From contig CM049316.1 of assembly GCA_026874595.1 (NCBI GenBank), forward strand, positions 31,543,339 to 31,607,338: a stretch of DNA of 64,000 bases, written 5' to 3'. The stretch is from Sipunculus nudus. Taxonomy: Eukaryota > Annelida > Sipuncula > Golfingiida > Sipunculidae. Within the stretch, counting starts at the first letter, position 1. Every line of letters starts with the position of its first letter. Both the position numbers and the translations under genes were made by a program. Under the pieces are notes generated by a model. It was not told the DNA's origin. It saw only the letters and a program-made list of their open reading frames with translations, and searched no databases. Below are positions 24,147-37,684 of the stretch, in pieces.

Positions 24147-25845
24147 ATGGTGCCAAAAAGCAATTATGAAGGCATAATCCCTTTGCTTACCCTTTGCTTA
24201 TGCTTTGCTTATTCTTTGCTTACGGCAAAATCACAACGGAATTGGAGCATTTTCCTAAAAATAAACACTGATATGACCCATAGGGAGATAGACGGAGACT
24301 CTGACTGCACAGCAGTCCCGGTTAGTGAACGTTAATATCAAAAATAAGGGCAATATCGTTCAATCAAAACCGCAAATGTATATTTCAGCTATTTTTATAA
24401 AAGTCATTTATTCGTTTCTTGGACCCATTTTCCAATTTTAACACAATTTCCCTACAGTGTTTAACCATTTCTGACATTATTAGACCCCCTGTTAAGTCCA
24501 AAAATACATTATTTCTTCAGAAAATGGTGCCAAAAAGCAATTATGAAGGCATAATCCCTTTGCTTACCCTTTGCTTATGCTTTGCTTATTCTTTGCTTAC
24601 GGCAAATCACAGCGGAAATGGAGCATTTTCCTAAAAATAAACACTGATATGACAGATAGGGAGACAGAGGGTTCCCTGGCTACACAGCAGTCCCGGTTAG
24701 TGAACATTAATGTCACTAGTGAGGGCAATATCCTTCAATCAAAACAACAAATGTATAATTCTGCTTCTTTAAAAAAGTCATAAATTGATTACTGGGACCC
24801 ATTTTCTAATTTTAACAGAATTTAAATACAGTGTTTCACCATTTCTGACACTATTAGACCCCCGCGAAGTCTAAAAATACATTATTTCTTCAGAAAATGG
24901 TGCCAAAAAGCAATTATGAAGGCATATTCCCTTTGCTTACCCTTTGCTTATGCTTTGCTTATTCTTTGCTTACGGCAAAATCACAACGGAAATGGAGCAT
25001 TTTCCTAAAAATAGACACTGATATGACCCATAGGGAGATTGACGGGTCCTCTGGCTGCACAGGGTTCTCGGTTAGTGAACATTTATATCAAAAGTAAGGG
25101 CAATATCGTTCAATCAAAACCAGAAATGTATATTTCAACTATTTTTATAAAAGTCATTTATTGATTCCTGTGACCTATTTTCTAATTTTAAAGGAATTTA
25201 CCTACAGTGTTTCACCATTTCTGACGTTATTAGAGCCCCGCAAAGTCTAAAAATACATTATTGTCTTCAGAAAATGGTGCCAAAAAGCAATTTTGAAGGC
25301 ATAATCCCTTTGCTTAGACTTTGATTATGCTTTGCTTATTCTTTGCTTACGGCAAAATCACAACAGAAATGCAACATTTTCCTAAAAAATACACACTGAT
25401 ATGACCCATAGGGAGACAGACCGGTTCCCTGGCTACACAGCAGTCCCGGTTAGTGAACATTAATATAAAAAATAAGGGCAATATCGTTCAATCAAAACCG
25501 CAAGTGTATATTTCAGCTATTTTTATAAAAGTCATTTATTGGTTTCTTGGACCCATTTTCCAATTTTAACACAATTTACCTACAGTGTTTTACCATTTCT
25601 GACATTATTAGACCCCCGTAAAGTCCAAAAATACATTATTTCTTCAGAAAATGGTGCCAAAAAGCAATTATGAAGGCATAATCCCTTTGCTTACCCTTTG
25701 CTTATGCTTTGCTTATTTTTTGCTTATGGCAAAATCACAACAGAAATGCAGCAATTCCCTAAAAATACACACTAATATGACCCATAGGGAGACAGACGGG
25801 TCCCCTGGCTACACAGCAGTCCCGGTTAGTGAACATTAATATCAA
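24076..25845 (+). repeat. ~1.77-kb segment copied from or to 17312-19081
   Basis: Shared private changes at constant shift 6764: CCCCTGCGAAG with ACATGATTTC, CGGAATTGG, GGCAAATCACAGC, ATGTCACTAGTGAGG, GACACTATTAG, ACATTTATATC, GCAATTTTGAAGG, CCTAAAAAATAC and TTATTTTTTGC. Outside these limits the neighbours differ, so this is a bounded non-adjacent duplication. Confidence 0.85.
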
Positions 25846-27907
25846 AAGTAAGGGCAATATCGTTCAATCAAAACCAGAAATGTATATTTCAGCTATTTTT
25901 ATAAAAGTCATTTATTGATTTCTTGGACCCATTTTTCAATTTTAACACAATTTACCTATATTTTTTTACCATTTCTGACATTATTAGACCACCGCGAAGT
26001 CTAAAAATACATTATTTCTTCAGAAAATGGTGCCAAAAAGCAATTATGAAGGCATAATCGCTTTGCATACCCTTTGCTTATGCTTTGCTTATTCTTTGCT
26101 TATGGCAAAATCACAAGAGAAATGCAGCAATTCCCTAAAAATACACACTAATATGACACATAGGGAGACAGACGGGTCCCCTGGCTACACAGCAGTCCCG
26201 GTTAGTGAACATTAATATCAAAAATAAGGACAATATCGTTCAATCAAAACCGCAAATGTATATTTCAGCTATTTTTATAAAAGTCATTTATTGATTTTTT
26301 GGACCCATTTTTCAATTTTAACACAATTTACCTATAGTTTTTTACCATTTCTGACATTATTAGACCCCCGCGAAGTCTAAAAATACATTATTTCTTCAGA
26401 AAATGGTGCCAAAAAGCAATTATGAAGGCATAATCCCTTTGCTTACCCTTTGCTTATGCTTTGCTTATTCTTTGCTTACGGCAAAATCACAACAGAAATG
26501 GAGCATTTTCCTAAAAATAAACACTGATATGACCCATAGGGAGATAGACGGGGACTCTGACTGCACAGCAGTCCCGGTTAGTGAACATTAATATCAAAAG
26601 TAAGGGCAATATCGTTCAATCAAAACCAGAAATGTATAATTCTGCTACTTTAAAAAAGTCATTTATTGATTCCTGGGACCTATTTTCTAATTTTAACACA
26701 ATTTACCTATAGTTTTTTACCATTTCTGACATTATTAGACCCCGGCGAAGTCTAAAAATACATTATTCCTTCAGAAAATGGTGCCAAAAAGCAATTATGA
26801 AGGCATAATCCCTTTGCTTACACTTTGCTTATGCTTTGCTTATTCTTTGCTTACGGCAAAATCACAACGGAAATGGAGCATTTTCCTAAAAATAAACACT
26901 GATATGACCCATAGGGAGATAGACGGGTCCTCTGGCTGCACAGCGTTCCCGGTTAGTGAACATTAATATCAAAAGTAAGGGCAATATCGTTCAATCAAAA
27001 CCAGATATGTATATTTCAGCTATGTTTATAAAAGTCATTTATTGATTTCTTGGACCCATTTTTCAATGTTAACACAATTTACCTATAGTTTTTTACCATT
27101 TCTGATATTATTAGACCCCCGCGAAGTCTAAAAATACATTATTTCTTCAGAAAATGGTGCCAAAAAGCAATTATGAAGGCATAATCCCTTTGCTTACACT
27201 TTGCTTATGCTTTGCTTATTCTTTGCTTACGGCAAAATCACAACGGAAATGGAGCATTTTCCTAAAAATAAACACTGATATGACCCATAGGGAGATTGAC
27301 GGGTCCTCTGGCTGCACAGCGTTCTCGGTTAGTGAACATTAATATCAAAAGTAAGGGCAATATCGTTCAATCAAAACCGCAAATGTATATTTCAGCTATT
27401 TTTATAAAAGTCATTTATTGATTCCTGGGACCTATTTTCTAATTTTAAAAGAATTTACCTACAGTGTTTCACCATTTCTGACGTTATTAGAGCCCCGCAA
27501 AGTCTAAAAATACATTATTGTCTTCAGAAAATGGTGCCAAAAAGCAATTATGAAGGCATAATCCCTTTGCTTTCCCTTTGCTTATGCTTTGCTTATTCTT
27601 TGCTTATGGCAAAATCACAACAGAAATGCAGCAATTCCCTAAAAATACACACTAATATGACCCATAGGGAGACAGACTGGTCCCCTGGCTACACAGCAGT
27701 CACGGTTAGTGAACATTAATATCAAAAGTAAGGGCAATATCGTTCAATCAAAACCGCAAATGTATATTTCAGCTATTTTTATAAAAGTCATTTATTGATT
27801 TCTTGGACCCATTTTTCAATTTTAACACAATTTACCTACAGTGTTTTACTATTTCTGACATTATTAGACCACCGCAAAGTCTAAAAATACATTATTGTCT
27901 TCAGAAA

Positions 27908-30900
27908 ATGGAGTCAAAAAGCAATTATGAAGGCATAATCCCTTTGCTTACACTTTGCTTATGCTTTGCTTATTCTTTGCTTACGGCAAAATCACAACGG
28001 AAATGGAGCATTTTCCTAAAAATAAACACTGATATGATCCATAGGGAAATAGACAGGTCCTCTGGCTGCAGAGCGTTCCCGGTTAGTGAACATTAATATC
28101 AAAAGTAAGGGCAATATCGTTCAATCAAAACCAGAAATGTATATTTCAGCTATTTTTATAAAAGTTATTTGATTTCTTGCACCCATTTTTCAATTTTAAC
28201 ACAATTTACCTACAGTGTTTTACTATTTCTGACATTATTACACCCCCGCGAAGTCTAAAAATACATTATTGTCTTCAGAAAATGGAGCCAAAAAGCAATT
28301 ATGAAGGCATAATCCCTTTGCTTACACTTTGCTTATGCTTTGCTTATTCTTTTCTTACGGCAAAATCACAACAGAAATGCAGCATTTTCCTAAAAATACA
28401 CACTGATATGACCCATAGGGAGACAGACGGTTTCCCTGGCTACCCAGCAGTCCCGGATAGTGAACATTAATATCAAAAATAAGGGCAATATCGTTCAATC
28501 AAAACCGCAAATGTATATTTCAGCTATTTTCATAAAAGTCATTTATTGGTTTCTTGGACCCATTTTCCAATTTTAACACAATTTACCTACAGTGTTTTAC
28601 CATTGCTGACATTATTAGACCCCCATAAAGTCCAAAAATACATTATTTCTTCAGAAAATGGTGCCAAAAAGCAATTATGAAGGCATAATCCCTTTGCTTA
28701 CCCTTTGCTTATGCTTTGCTTATTCTTTGCTTACGGCAAAATCACAGCGGAAATGGAGCATTTTCCTAAAAATAAACAATGATATGACAGATAGGGAGAC
28801 AGACGGGTTCCCTGGCTACACAGCAGTCCCGGTTAGTGAACATTAATGTCAAAAGTAAGGGCAATATCCTTCAATCAAAACCACAAATGTATAATTCTGC
28901 TTCTTTAAAAAAGTCATTAATTGATTCCTGGGACCCATTTTCTAATTTTAACAGAATTTAAATACAGTGTTTCACCATTTCTGACATTATTAGACCCCCG
29001 CGAAGTCTAAAAATACATTATTTCTTCAGAAAATGGTGCCAAAAAGCAATTATGAACGCATATTCCCTTTGCTTACCCTTTGCTTATGCTTTGCTTATTC
29101 TTTGCTTACGGCAAAATCACAACGGAAATGGAGCATTTTCCTAAAAATAAACACTGATATGACCCATAGGGAGATAGACGGGGACTCTGACTGGACAGCA
29201 TTCCCGGTTAGTGAACATTAATATCAAAAGTAATGGCAATATCGTTCAATCAAAACCAGAAATGTATAATACTGCTTCTTGAAAAAAAATCATTCATTTA
29301 TTTCTGGGACCCATTTTCTAATTTTCACAGAATTTACCTACAGTGTTTCACCATTTCTGACGTTATTAGAGCCCCGCTAAGTCTAAAAATACATTGTCTT
29401 CAGAAAATGGTGCCAAAAAGCAATTATGAAGGCATAATCCCTTTGCTTACACTTTCCTTATGCTTTGCTTATTCTTTGCTTACGGCAAAATCACAACGGA
29501 AATGGAGCATTTTCCTAAAAATAAACACTGATATGACCCATAGGGAGATTGACGGGTCCTCTGGCTGCACAGCGTTCTCGGTTTTGTGAACATTAAAATC
29601 AAAAGTAAGGGCAATATCGTTCAATCAAAACCAGAAATGTATATTTCAGCTATTTTTATAAAAGTCATTTATTGATTCGTGGGACCTATTTTCTAATTTT
29701 AAAAGAATTTACCTACAGTGTTTCACCATTTCTGACTTTATTAGAGCCCCGCGAAGTCTAAAAATACATTATTGTCTTCAGAAAATGGTGCCAAAAAGCA
29801 ATAATGAAGGCATAATCCCTTTGCTTAGACTTTGCTTATGCTTTGCTTATTCTTTGCTTACGGCAAAATCGCAACGGAAATGGAGCATTTTCCTAAAAAT
29901 AAACACTGATATGACCCATAGGGAGATAGACGGGTACTCTGACTGCACAGCAGTCCGGTTAGTGAACATTAATATCAATCCCTTTGCTTACCATTTGCTG
30001 ATGCTGTGCTTATTCTTTGCTTATGGCAAAATCACAACAGAAATGCAGCATTTTCCTAAAAATACACACTAATATGACCCATAGGGAGACAGACGGGTCC
30101 CCTGGCTACACAGCAGTCCGGGTTGGTGAACATTAATATAAAAAATAAGGGAGATATCGTTCAATCAAACCGCAAATGTATATTTCAGCTATTTTTATAA
30201 AAGTCATTTATTGATTTCTTGGACCCTTTTTTCAATTTTAACACAATTTACCTACAGTGTTTTACTATTTCTGACATTATTAGACCCCCGCGAAGTCTAA
30301 AAATACATTATTGTCTTCAGAAAATGGTGCCAAAAAGCAATTATGAAGGCATATTCCCTTTGCTTACCCTTTGCTTATGCTTTGCTTATTCTTTGCTTAC
30401 GGCAAAATCACAACGGAAATGGAGCATTTTCCTAAAAATAAACACTGATATGACCCATAGGGAGATAGACGGGGACTCTGACTGCACAGCATTCCCGGTT
30501 AGTGTACATTAATATCAAAAGTAAGGGCAATATCGTTCAATCAAAACCAGAAATGTATAATTCTGCTTCTTGAAAAAAAATCATTTATTTATTTCTGGGA
30601 CCCATTTTCTAATTTTCACAGAATTTACCTACAGTGTTTCACAATTTCTGACGTTATTAGAGCCCCGCTAAGTCTAAAAATACATTGTCTTCAGAAAAAG
30701 GTGCCAAAAAGCAATTATGAAGGCATAATCCCTTTGCTTACACTTTGCTTATGCTTTGCTTATTCTTTGCTTACGGCAAAATCACAACAGAAATGCAGCA
30801 TTTTCCTAAAAATAAACACGGATATGACCCATAGGGAGATAGACGGGTCCTCTGGCTACACAGCGTTCCTGGTTAGTGAACATTAATATCAAAAGTAAGG

Positions 30901-31073
30901 GCAATATCGTTCAATCAAAACCAGAAATGTATATTTCAGCTATTTTTATAAAAGTCATTTATTGATTTCTTGGACCCATTTTTCAATTTTAACACAATTT
31001 TCCTATAGTTTTTTACCATTTCTGACATTATTAGACCCCCGCGAAGTCTAAAAATACATTATTTCTTCAGAAA
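27908..31073 (+). repeat. Higher-order block B, copy 3
   Basis: Markers 27908 (ATGGAGTCA), 28282 (ATGGAGCCA), 28658, 29033, 29407, 29785, s, 30324, 30698 (AAG) and then 31074. Matches 8384-11173 at shift 19524-19525; the one-base change of shift comes from GGTTCCCTGG here versus GGTTCCTGG near 9280. Unlike copies 1 and 2 there is no truncated 207-bp unit before the next set, so the 164-bp deletion is not compensated here. Confidence 0.85.
29976..30139 (+). repeat. Deleted monomer 's' in block B copy 3
   Basis: Carries the block-B TTTGCTGATGCTGTGC variant. The following spacer has the B-type AATAAGGGAGATATCG and AATCAAACCGC. Confidence 0.85.
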
Positions 31074-32948
31074 ATGGTGCCAAAAAGCAATTATGAAGGC
31101 ATAATCCCTTTGCTTACCCTTTGCTTATGCTTTGCTTATTCTTTGCTTACGGCAAAATCACAACAGAAATGGAGCATTAGCCTAAAAATAAACACTGATA
31201 TGACCCATAGGGAGATAGACGGGGACTCTGACTGCACAGCAGTCCCGGTTAGTGAACATTAATATCAAAAGTAAGGGCAATATCGTTCAATCAAAACCAG
31301 ATATGTATATTTCAGCTATTTTTATAAAAGTCATTTATTGATTTCTTGGACCCATTTTTCAATTTTAACACAATTTACCTATAGTTTTTTACCATTTCTG
31401 ACATTATTAGACCCCCGCGAAGTCTAAAAATACATTATTTCTTCAGAAAATGGTGCCAAAAGCAATTATGAAGGCATAATCCCTTTGCTTACCCTTTGCT
31501 TATGCTTTGCTTATTCTTTGCTTACGGCAAAATCTCAACAGAAATGCAGCATTTTCCTAAAAATACACACTGATATGACCCATAGGGAGACAGACGTGTC
31601 CCCTGGCTACACAGCAGTCCCGGTTAGTGAACATTAATATCAAAAATAAGGGCAATATCGTTCAATCAAAACCGCAAATGTATATTTCAGATATTTTTAT
31701 AAAAGTTATTTTTTGATTTCTTGGACCCATTTTTCAATTTTAACACAATTTACGTACAGTCTTTTACCATTTCTGACATTATTACACCCCCGTAAAGTCC
31801 AAAAAAACATTATTTCTTCAGAAAATGGTGCCAAAAAGCAATTATGAAAGCATAATCCCTTTGCTTACCCTTTGCTTTTGCTTTGCTTATTCTTTGATTA
31901 CAGCAAAATCGTAACGGAAATGGAGCATTTTCCTAAAAATAAACACTGATATGACCCATAGGGAGATAGACGGGTACTCTGACTGCACAGCAGTCCCGGT
32001 TAGTGAACATTAATATCAATCCCTTTGCTTACCATTTGCTTATGCTGTGCTTATTCTTTGCTTATGGCAAAATCACAACAGAAATGCAGCATTTTCCTAA
32101 AAATACACACTAATATGACCCATAGGGAGACAGACGGGTCCCCTGGCTACACAGCAGTCCGGGTTGGTGAACATTAATATCAAAATTAAGGGCAATATCG
32201 TTCAATCAAAACCGCAAATGTATATTTCAGCTATTTTTATAAAAGTCATTTATTGATTTCTTGGACCCATTTTTCAATTTTAACACAATTTACCTACAGT
32301 GTTTTACTATTTCTGACATTATTAGACCCCCGCGAAGTCTAAAAATACATTATTGTCTTCAGAAAAAGGTGCCAAAAGCAATTATGAAGGCATAATCCCT
32401 TTGCTTACACTTTGCTTATGCTTTGCTTATTCTTTGCATACGGCAAAATCACAACAGAAATGCAGCATTTTCCTAAAAAAACACACTGATATGACCCATA
32501 GGGAGACAGACGGGTTCCCTGGCTACACAGCAGTCCCCGTAAAGTCCAAAAATACATTATTTCTTCAGAAAATGGTGCCAAAAAGCAATTATGAAGGCAT
32601 AATCCCTTTGCTTACCCTTTGCTTATGCTTTGCTTATTCTTTGCTTACGGCAAAATCACAACGGAAATGGAGCATTTTCCTAAAAATAAACACTGCTATG
32701 ACCCATAGGGAGATAGACGGGGACTCTGACTGCACAGCATTCCCGGTTAGTGAACATTAATATCAAAAGTAAGGGCAATATCGTTCAATAAAAACCAGAA
32801 ATGTATATTTCAGCTATTTTTATAAAAGTCATTTATTGATTCCTGGGACCTATTTTCTAATTTTAAAAGAATTTACCTACAGTGTTTCACCATTTCTGAC
32901 GTTATTAGAGCCCCGCAAAGTCTAAAAATACATTATTGTCTTCAGAAA
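31074..32948 (+). repeat. Cassette C, copy 5 (1875 bp)
   Basis: Markers 31074, 31450, 31825, s, 32366 (AAG), 32572; join at 32534-32539. Private changes: GAGCATTAGCC near 31175, and CCTAAAAAAACACAC near 32471 in place of AAAAATACACAC. Confidence 0.87.
32017..32180 (+). repeat. Deleted monomer 's' in cassette C copy 5
   Basis: C-lineage type (TTTGCTTATGCTGTGC). It sits 18189 bp from its partner at 13828, the shift shared by the whole cassette. Confidence 0.85.
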
Positions 32949-34075
32949 ATGGTGCCAAAAAGCAATTATGAAGGCATAATCCCTTTGCTTAGACTTTGCT
33001 TATGCTTTGCTTATTCTTTGCTTACGGCAAAATCACAACAGAAATGCAGCATTTTCCTAAAAATACACACTGATAAGACCCATAGGGAGACAGACGGGTT
33101 CCCTGGCTACACAGCAGTCCCGGTTAGTGAACATTAATATAAAAAATAAGGGCAATATCGTTCAATCAAAACCGCAAGTGTATATTTCAGCTATTTTTAT
33201 AAAAGTCATTTATTGGTTTCTTGGACCCATTTTCCAATTTTAACACAATTTACCTACAGTGTTTTACCATTTCTGACATTATTAGACCCCCGTAAAGTCC
33301 AAAAATACATTATTTCTTCAGAAAATGGTGCCAAAAAGCAATTATGAAGGCATAATCCCTTTGCTTACCCTTTGCTTATGCTTTGCTTATTCTTTGCTTA
33401 TGGCAAAATCACAAGAGAAATGCAGCAATTCCCTAAAAATACACACTAATATGACACATAGGGAGACAGACGGGTCCCCTGGCTACACAGCAGTCCCGGT
33501 TAGTGAACATTAATATCAAAAATAAGGACAATATCGTTCAATCAAAACCGCAAATGTATATTTCAGCTATTTTTATAAAAGTCATTTATTGATTTCTTGG
33601 ACCCATTTTTCAATTTTAACACAATTTACCTATAGTTTTTTACCATTTCTGACATTATTAGACCCCCGCGAAGTCTAAAAATACATTATTTCTTCAGAAA
33701 ATGGTGCCAAAAAGCAATTATGAAGGCATAATCCCTTTGCTTACACTTGCTTATGCTTTGCTTATTCTTTGCTTACGGCAAAATCACAACGGAAATGGAG
33801 CATTTTCCTAAAAATAAACACTGATATGACCCATAGGGAGATAGACGGGTCCTCTGGCTGCACAGCGTTCCTGGTTAGTGAACATTAATATCAAAAGTAA
33901 GGGCAATATCGTTCATTTAAAACCAGAAATGTATATTTCAGCTATTTTTATAAAAGTCATTTATTGATTTCTTGGACCCATTTTTTAATTTTAACACAAT
34001 TTTCCTATAGTTTTTTACCATTTCTGACATTATTAGACCCCGGCGAAGTCTAAAAATACATTATTTCTTCAGAAA
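32949..34075 (+). repeat. Three full monomers (32949, 33325, 33701)
   Basis: 32949 and 33325 match 2373 and 2749 at shift 30576 (GATAAGACCC, CACAAGAGAAATG). The 33701 copy has lost one T in its first 11-bp element (TTACACTTGCTTA), making it 375 bp and breaking its frame. Confidence 0.83.
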
Positions 34076-35574
34076 ATGGTGCCAAAAAGCAATTATGAAG
34101 GCATAATCCCTTTGCTTACCCTTTGCTTATGCTTTGCTTATTCTTTGCTTACGGCAAAATCACAACAGAAATGGAGCATTTTCCTAAAAATAAACACTGA
34201 TATGACCCATAGGGAGACAGACGTGTCCCCTGGCTACACAGCAGTCCCGGTTAGTGAACATTAATATCAAAAATAAGGGCAATATCGTTCAATCAAAACC
34301 GCAAATGTATATTTCAGATATTTTTATAAAAGTTATTTATTGATTTCTTGGACCCATTTTTCAATTTTAACACAATTTACGTACAGTCTTTTACCATTTC
34401 TGACATTATTACACCCCCGAAAAGTCCAAAAAAACATTATTTCTTCAGAAAATGGTGCCAAAAAGCAATTATGAAAGCATAATCCCTTTGCTTACCCTTT
34501 GCTTTTGCTTTGCTTATTCTTTGATTACAGCAAAATCGTAACGGAAATGGAGCATTTTCCTAAAAATAAACACTGATATGACCCATAGGGAGATAGACGG
34601 GTACTCTGACTGCACAGCAGTCCCGGTTAGTGAACATTAATATCAATCCCTTTGCTTACCATTTGCTTATGCTGTGCTTATTCTTTGCTTATGGCAAAAT
34701 CACAACAGAAATGCAGCATTTTCCTAAAAATACACACTAATATGACCCATAGGGAGACAGACGGGTCCCTTGGCTACACAGCAGTCCGGGTTGGTGAACA
34801 TTAATATCAAAATTAAGGGCAATATCGTTCAATCAAAACCGCAAATGTATATTTCAGCTATTTTTATAAAAGTCATTTATTGATTTCTTGGACCCATTTT
34901 TCAATTTTAACACAATTTACCTACAGTGTTTTACTATTTCTGACATTATTAGACCCCCGCGAAGTCTAAAAATACATTATTGTCTTCAGAAAAAGGTGCC
35001 AAAAGCAATTATGAAGGCATAATCCCTTTGCTTACACTTTGCTTATGCTTTGCTTATTCTTTGCATACGGCAAAATCACAACAGAAATGCAGCATTTTCC
35101 TAAAAATACACACTGATATGACCCATAGGGAGACAGACGGGTTCCCTGGCTACACAGCAGTCCCCGTAAAGTCCAAAAATACATTATTTCTTCAGAAAAT
35201 GGTGCCAAAAAGCAATTATGAAGGCATAATCCCTTTGCTTACCCTTTGCTTATGCTTTGCTTATTCTTTGCTTACGGCAAAATCACAACGGAAATGGAGC
35301 ATTTTCCTAAAAATAAACACTGCTATGACCCATAGGGAGATAGACGGGGACTCTGACTGCACAGCATTCCCGGTTAGTGAACATTAATATCAAAAGTAAG
35401 GGCAATATCGTTCAATCAAAACCGCAAATGTATATTTCAGCTATTTTTATAAAAGTCATTTATTGGTTTCTTGGACCCATTTTCCAATTTTAACACAATT
35501 TACCTACAGTGTTTTACCATTTCTGACATTATTAGACCCCCGTAAAGTCCAAAAATACATTATTTCTTCAGAAA
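34076..35574 (+). repeat. Cassette C, copy 6, one monomer short (1499 bp)
   Basis: The first marker, 34076, starts as the cassette's first member (CAACAGAAATGG) and ends as its second (GAGACAGACGTGTCCCC), so one monomer has been lost by exchange inside the body. Then 34452, s, 34993 (AAG) and 35199; join at 35161-35166. Adding 376 to 1499 gives the standard 1875. Confidence 0.85.
34644..34807 (+). repeat. Deleted monomer 's' in cassette C copy 6
   Basis: Differs from other C-lineage copies by GGTCCCTTGGC near 34763. Confidence 0.84.
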
Positions 35575-35766
35575 ATGGTGCCAAAAAGCAATTATGAAGG
35601 CATAATCCCTTTGCTTACCCTTTGCTTATGCTTTGCTTATTCTTTGCTTATGGCAAAATCACAACAGAAATGCAGCATTTTCCTAAAAATAAACACTGAT
35701 ATGACCCATAGGAAGATAGACGGGTACTCTAACTGCACAGCAGTCCCGGTTAGTGAACATTAATAT

Positions 35767-35930
35767 CAATCCCTTTGCTTACCATTTGCTTATGCTGTGC
35801 TTATTCTTTGCTTATGGCAAAATCACAACAGAAATGCAGCATTTTCCTAAAAATACACACTAATATGACCCATAGGGAGACAGACGGGTCCCCTGGCTAC
35901 ACAGCAGTCCCGGTTAGGGAACAATAATAT
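35767..35930 (+). repeat. Deleted monomer 's' (in the 35.6-kb duplication)
   Basis: Same deletion join, but the tail reads CCCGGTTAGGGAACAATAA instead of the usual s-unit GGGTTGGTGAACATTAA, so it is a separate sub-lineage shared only with 37877-38039. Confidence 0.82.
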
Positions 35931-36019
35931 AAAAAATAAGGGCAATATCGTTTAATCAAAACCGCAAATGTATATTTCAGCTATTTTTATAAAAGTCATT
36001 TATTGGTTTCTTGGACCCC

Positions 36020-36059
36020 TTGGACGTTATTAGAGCCCCTTGGACGTTATTAGAGCCCC
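36020..36059 (+). repeat. 20-bp direct repeat at a spacer deletion
   Basis: TTGGACGTTATTAGAGCCCC occurs at 36020-36039 and again at 36040-36059. Just before it, TTTCTTGGACCCC joins directly to TTGGACGTTATTAG, so most of the spacer (AATTTTAACACAATTTACC and following) is missing. The same structure is at 38129-38168. Confidence 0.88.
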
Positions 36060-36067
36060 GCAAAGTC

Positions 36068-36235
36068 TAAAAATACATTATTGTCTTCAGAAAATGGTGC
36101 CAAAAAGCAATTATGAAGGCATAATCCCTTTGCTTAGACTTTGCTTATGTTTAAAAATACATTATTGTCTTCAGAAAATGGTGCCAAAAAGCAATTATGA
36201 AGGCATAATCCCTTTGCTTAGACTTTGCTTATGCT
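36068..36235 (+). repeat. 84-bp partial-monomer duplication
   Basis: The stretch from TAAAAATACATT through the marker to CTTAGACTTTGCTTATG occurs twice, 84 bp apart (markers 36094 and 36178). The join reads GCTTATGTTTAAAAATAC, a jump from the second 11-bp element back to the leader. As 84 is divisible by three, the open frame continues through both halves. Repeated at 38203 and 38287. Confidence 0.87.
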
Positions 36236-37684
36236 GTGCTTATTCTTTGCTTACGGCAAAATCACAACAGAAATGCAGCATTTTTCTAAAAATACACACT
36301 GATATGACCCATAGGGAGATAGACGGGTTCCCTGGCTACACAGCAGTCCCGGTTAGTGAACATTAATATCAAAAATAAGGGCAATATCGTTTAATCAAAA
36401 CCGCAAATGTATATTTCAGCTATTTTTATAAAAGTCATTTATTGGTTTCTTGGACCCATTTTCCAATTTTAACACAATTTACCTACAGTGTTTTACCATT
36501 TCTGACATTATTGGACCCCCGTAAAGTCCAAAAATACATTATTTCTTCAGAAAATGGTGCCAAAAAGCAATTATGAAGGCATAATCCCTTTGCTTACCAT
36601 TTGCTTATGCTTTGCTTATTCTTTGCTTATGGCAAAATCACAACAGAAATGCAGCAATTCCCTAAAAATACACACTAATATGACCCATAGGAAGACAGAC
36701 GGGTCCCCTGGCTACACAGCAGTCCCGGTTAGTGAACATTAATATCAAAAATAAGGGCAATATCGTTCAATCAAAACCGCAAATGTATATTTCAGCTATT
36801 TTTATAAAAGTCATTTATTGATTTCTTGGACCCATTTTTCAATTTTAACACAATTTACCTACAGTGTTTTACTATTTCTGACATTATTAGACCACCGCTA
36901 AGTCTAAAAATACATTATTGTCTTCAGAAAATGGTGTCAAAAAGCAATTATGAAGGCATAATCCCTTTGCTTACACTTTGCTTATGCTTTGCTTATTCTT
37001 TGCTTACGGCAAAATCACAACGGAAATGGAGCATTTTCCTAAAAATAAACACTGATATGACCCATAGGGAGATAGACGGGTCCTCTGGCTGCAGAGCGTT
37101 CCCGGTTAGTGAACATTAATATCAAAAGTATGGGCAATATCGTTCAATCTAAACCAGAAATGTATATTTCAGCTATTTTTATAAAAGTCATTTATTGATT
37201 TCTTGGACCCATTTTTCAATTTTAATACAATTTACCTACAGTGTTTTACTATTTCTGACATTATTAGACCCCCGCGAAGTCTAAAAATACATTATTGTCT
37301 TCAGAAAATGGTAGCCAAAAAGCAATTATGAAGGCATAATCCCTTTGCTTACACTTTGCTTATGCTTTGCTTATTCTTTGCTTACGGCAAAATCACAACA
37401 GAAATGCAGCATTTTCCTAAAAGTACACACTGATATGACCCATAGGGAGACAGACGGGTTCCCTGGCTACACAGCTGTCCCGGTTAGTGAACATTAATAT
37501 CAAAAATAAGGGCAATATCGTTCAATCAAAACCGCAAATGTATATTTCAGCTATTTTTATAAAAGTCATTTATTGGTTTCTTGGACCCATTTTCCAATTT
37601 TAACACAATTTACCTACAGTGTTTTACCATTTCTGACATTATTAGACCCCCGTAAAGTCCAAAAATACATTATTTCTTCAGAAA

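Larger units (their letters stand above)
23019..27907 (+). repeat. Thirteen full monomers (23019 to 27531)
   Basis: Markers 23019, 23395, 23771, 24147, 24524, 24897, 25274, 25651, 26027, 26403, 26778, 27154 and 27531. The run is a patchwork: 23395 and 23771 are a one-monomer duplication; about 24076-25845 matches 17312-19081 at shift 6764; 26027 matches 6503, and 26403-26778 match 7257-7632 at a shift of 19146. The 26341-26402 join skips the monomer that corresponds to 6879. Confidence 0.83.
35575..37684 (+). repeat. ~2110-bp tandem duplication, first copy
   Basis: Markers 35575, then s (35767-35930), 36094, 36178, 36554, 36931 and 37308. It holds a damaged region at 36011-36178 (20-bp and 84-bp direct repeats). 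The 37308 copy has an inserted A (ATGGTAGCC) that breaks its frame. The leading part recurs 2109-2110 bp later. Confidence 0.85.
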
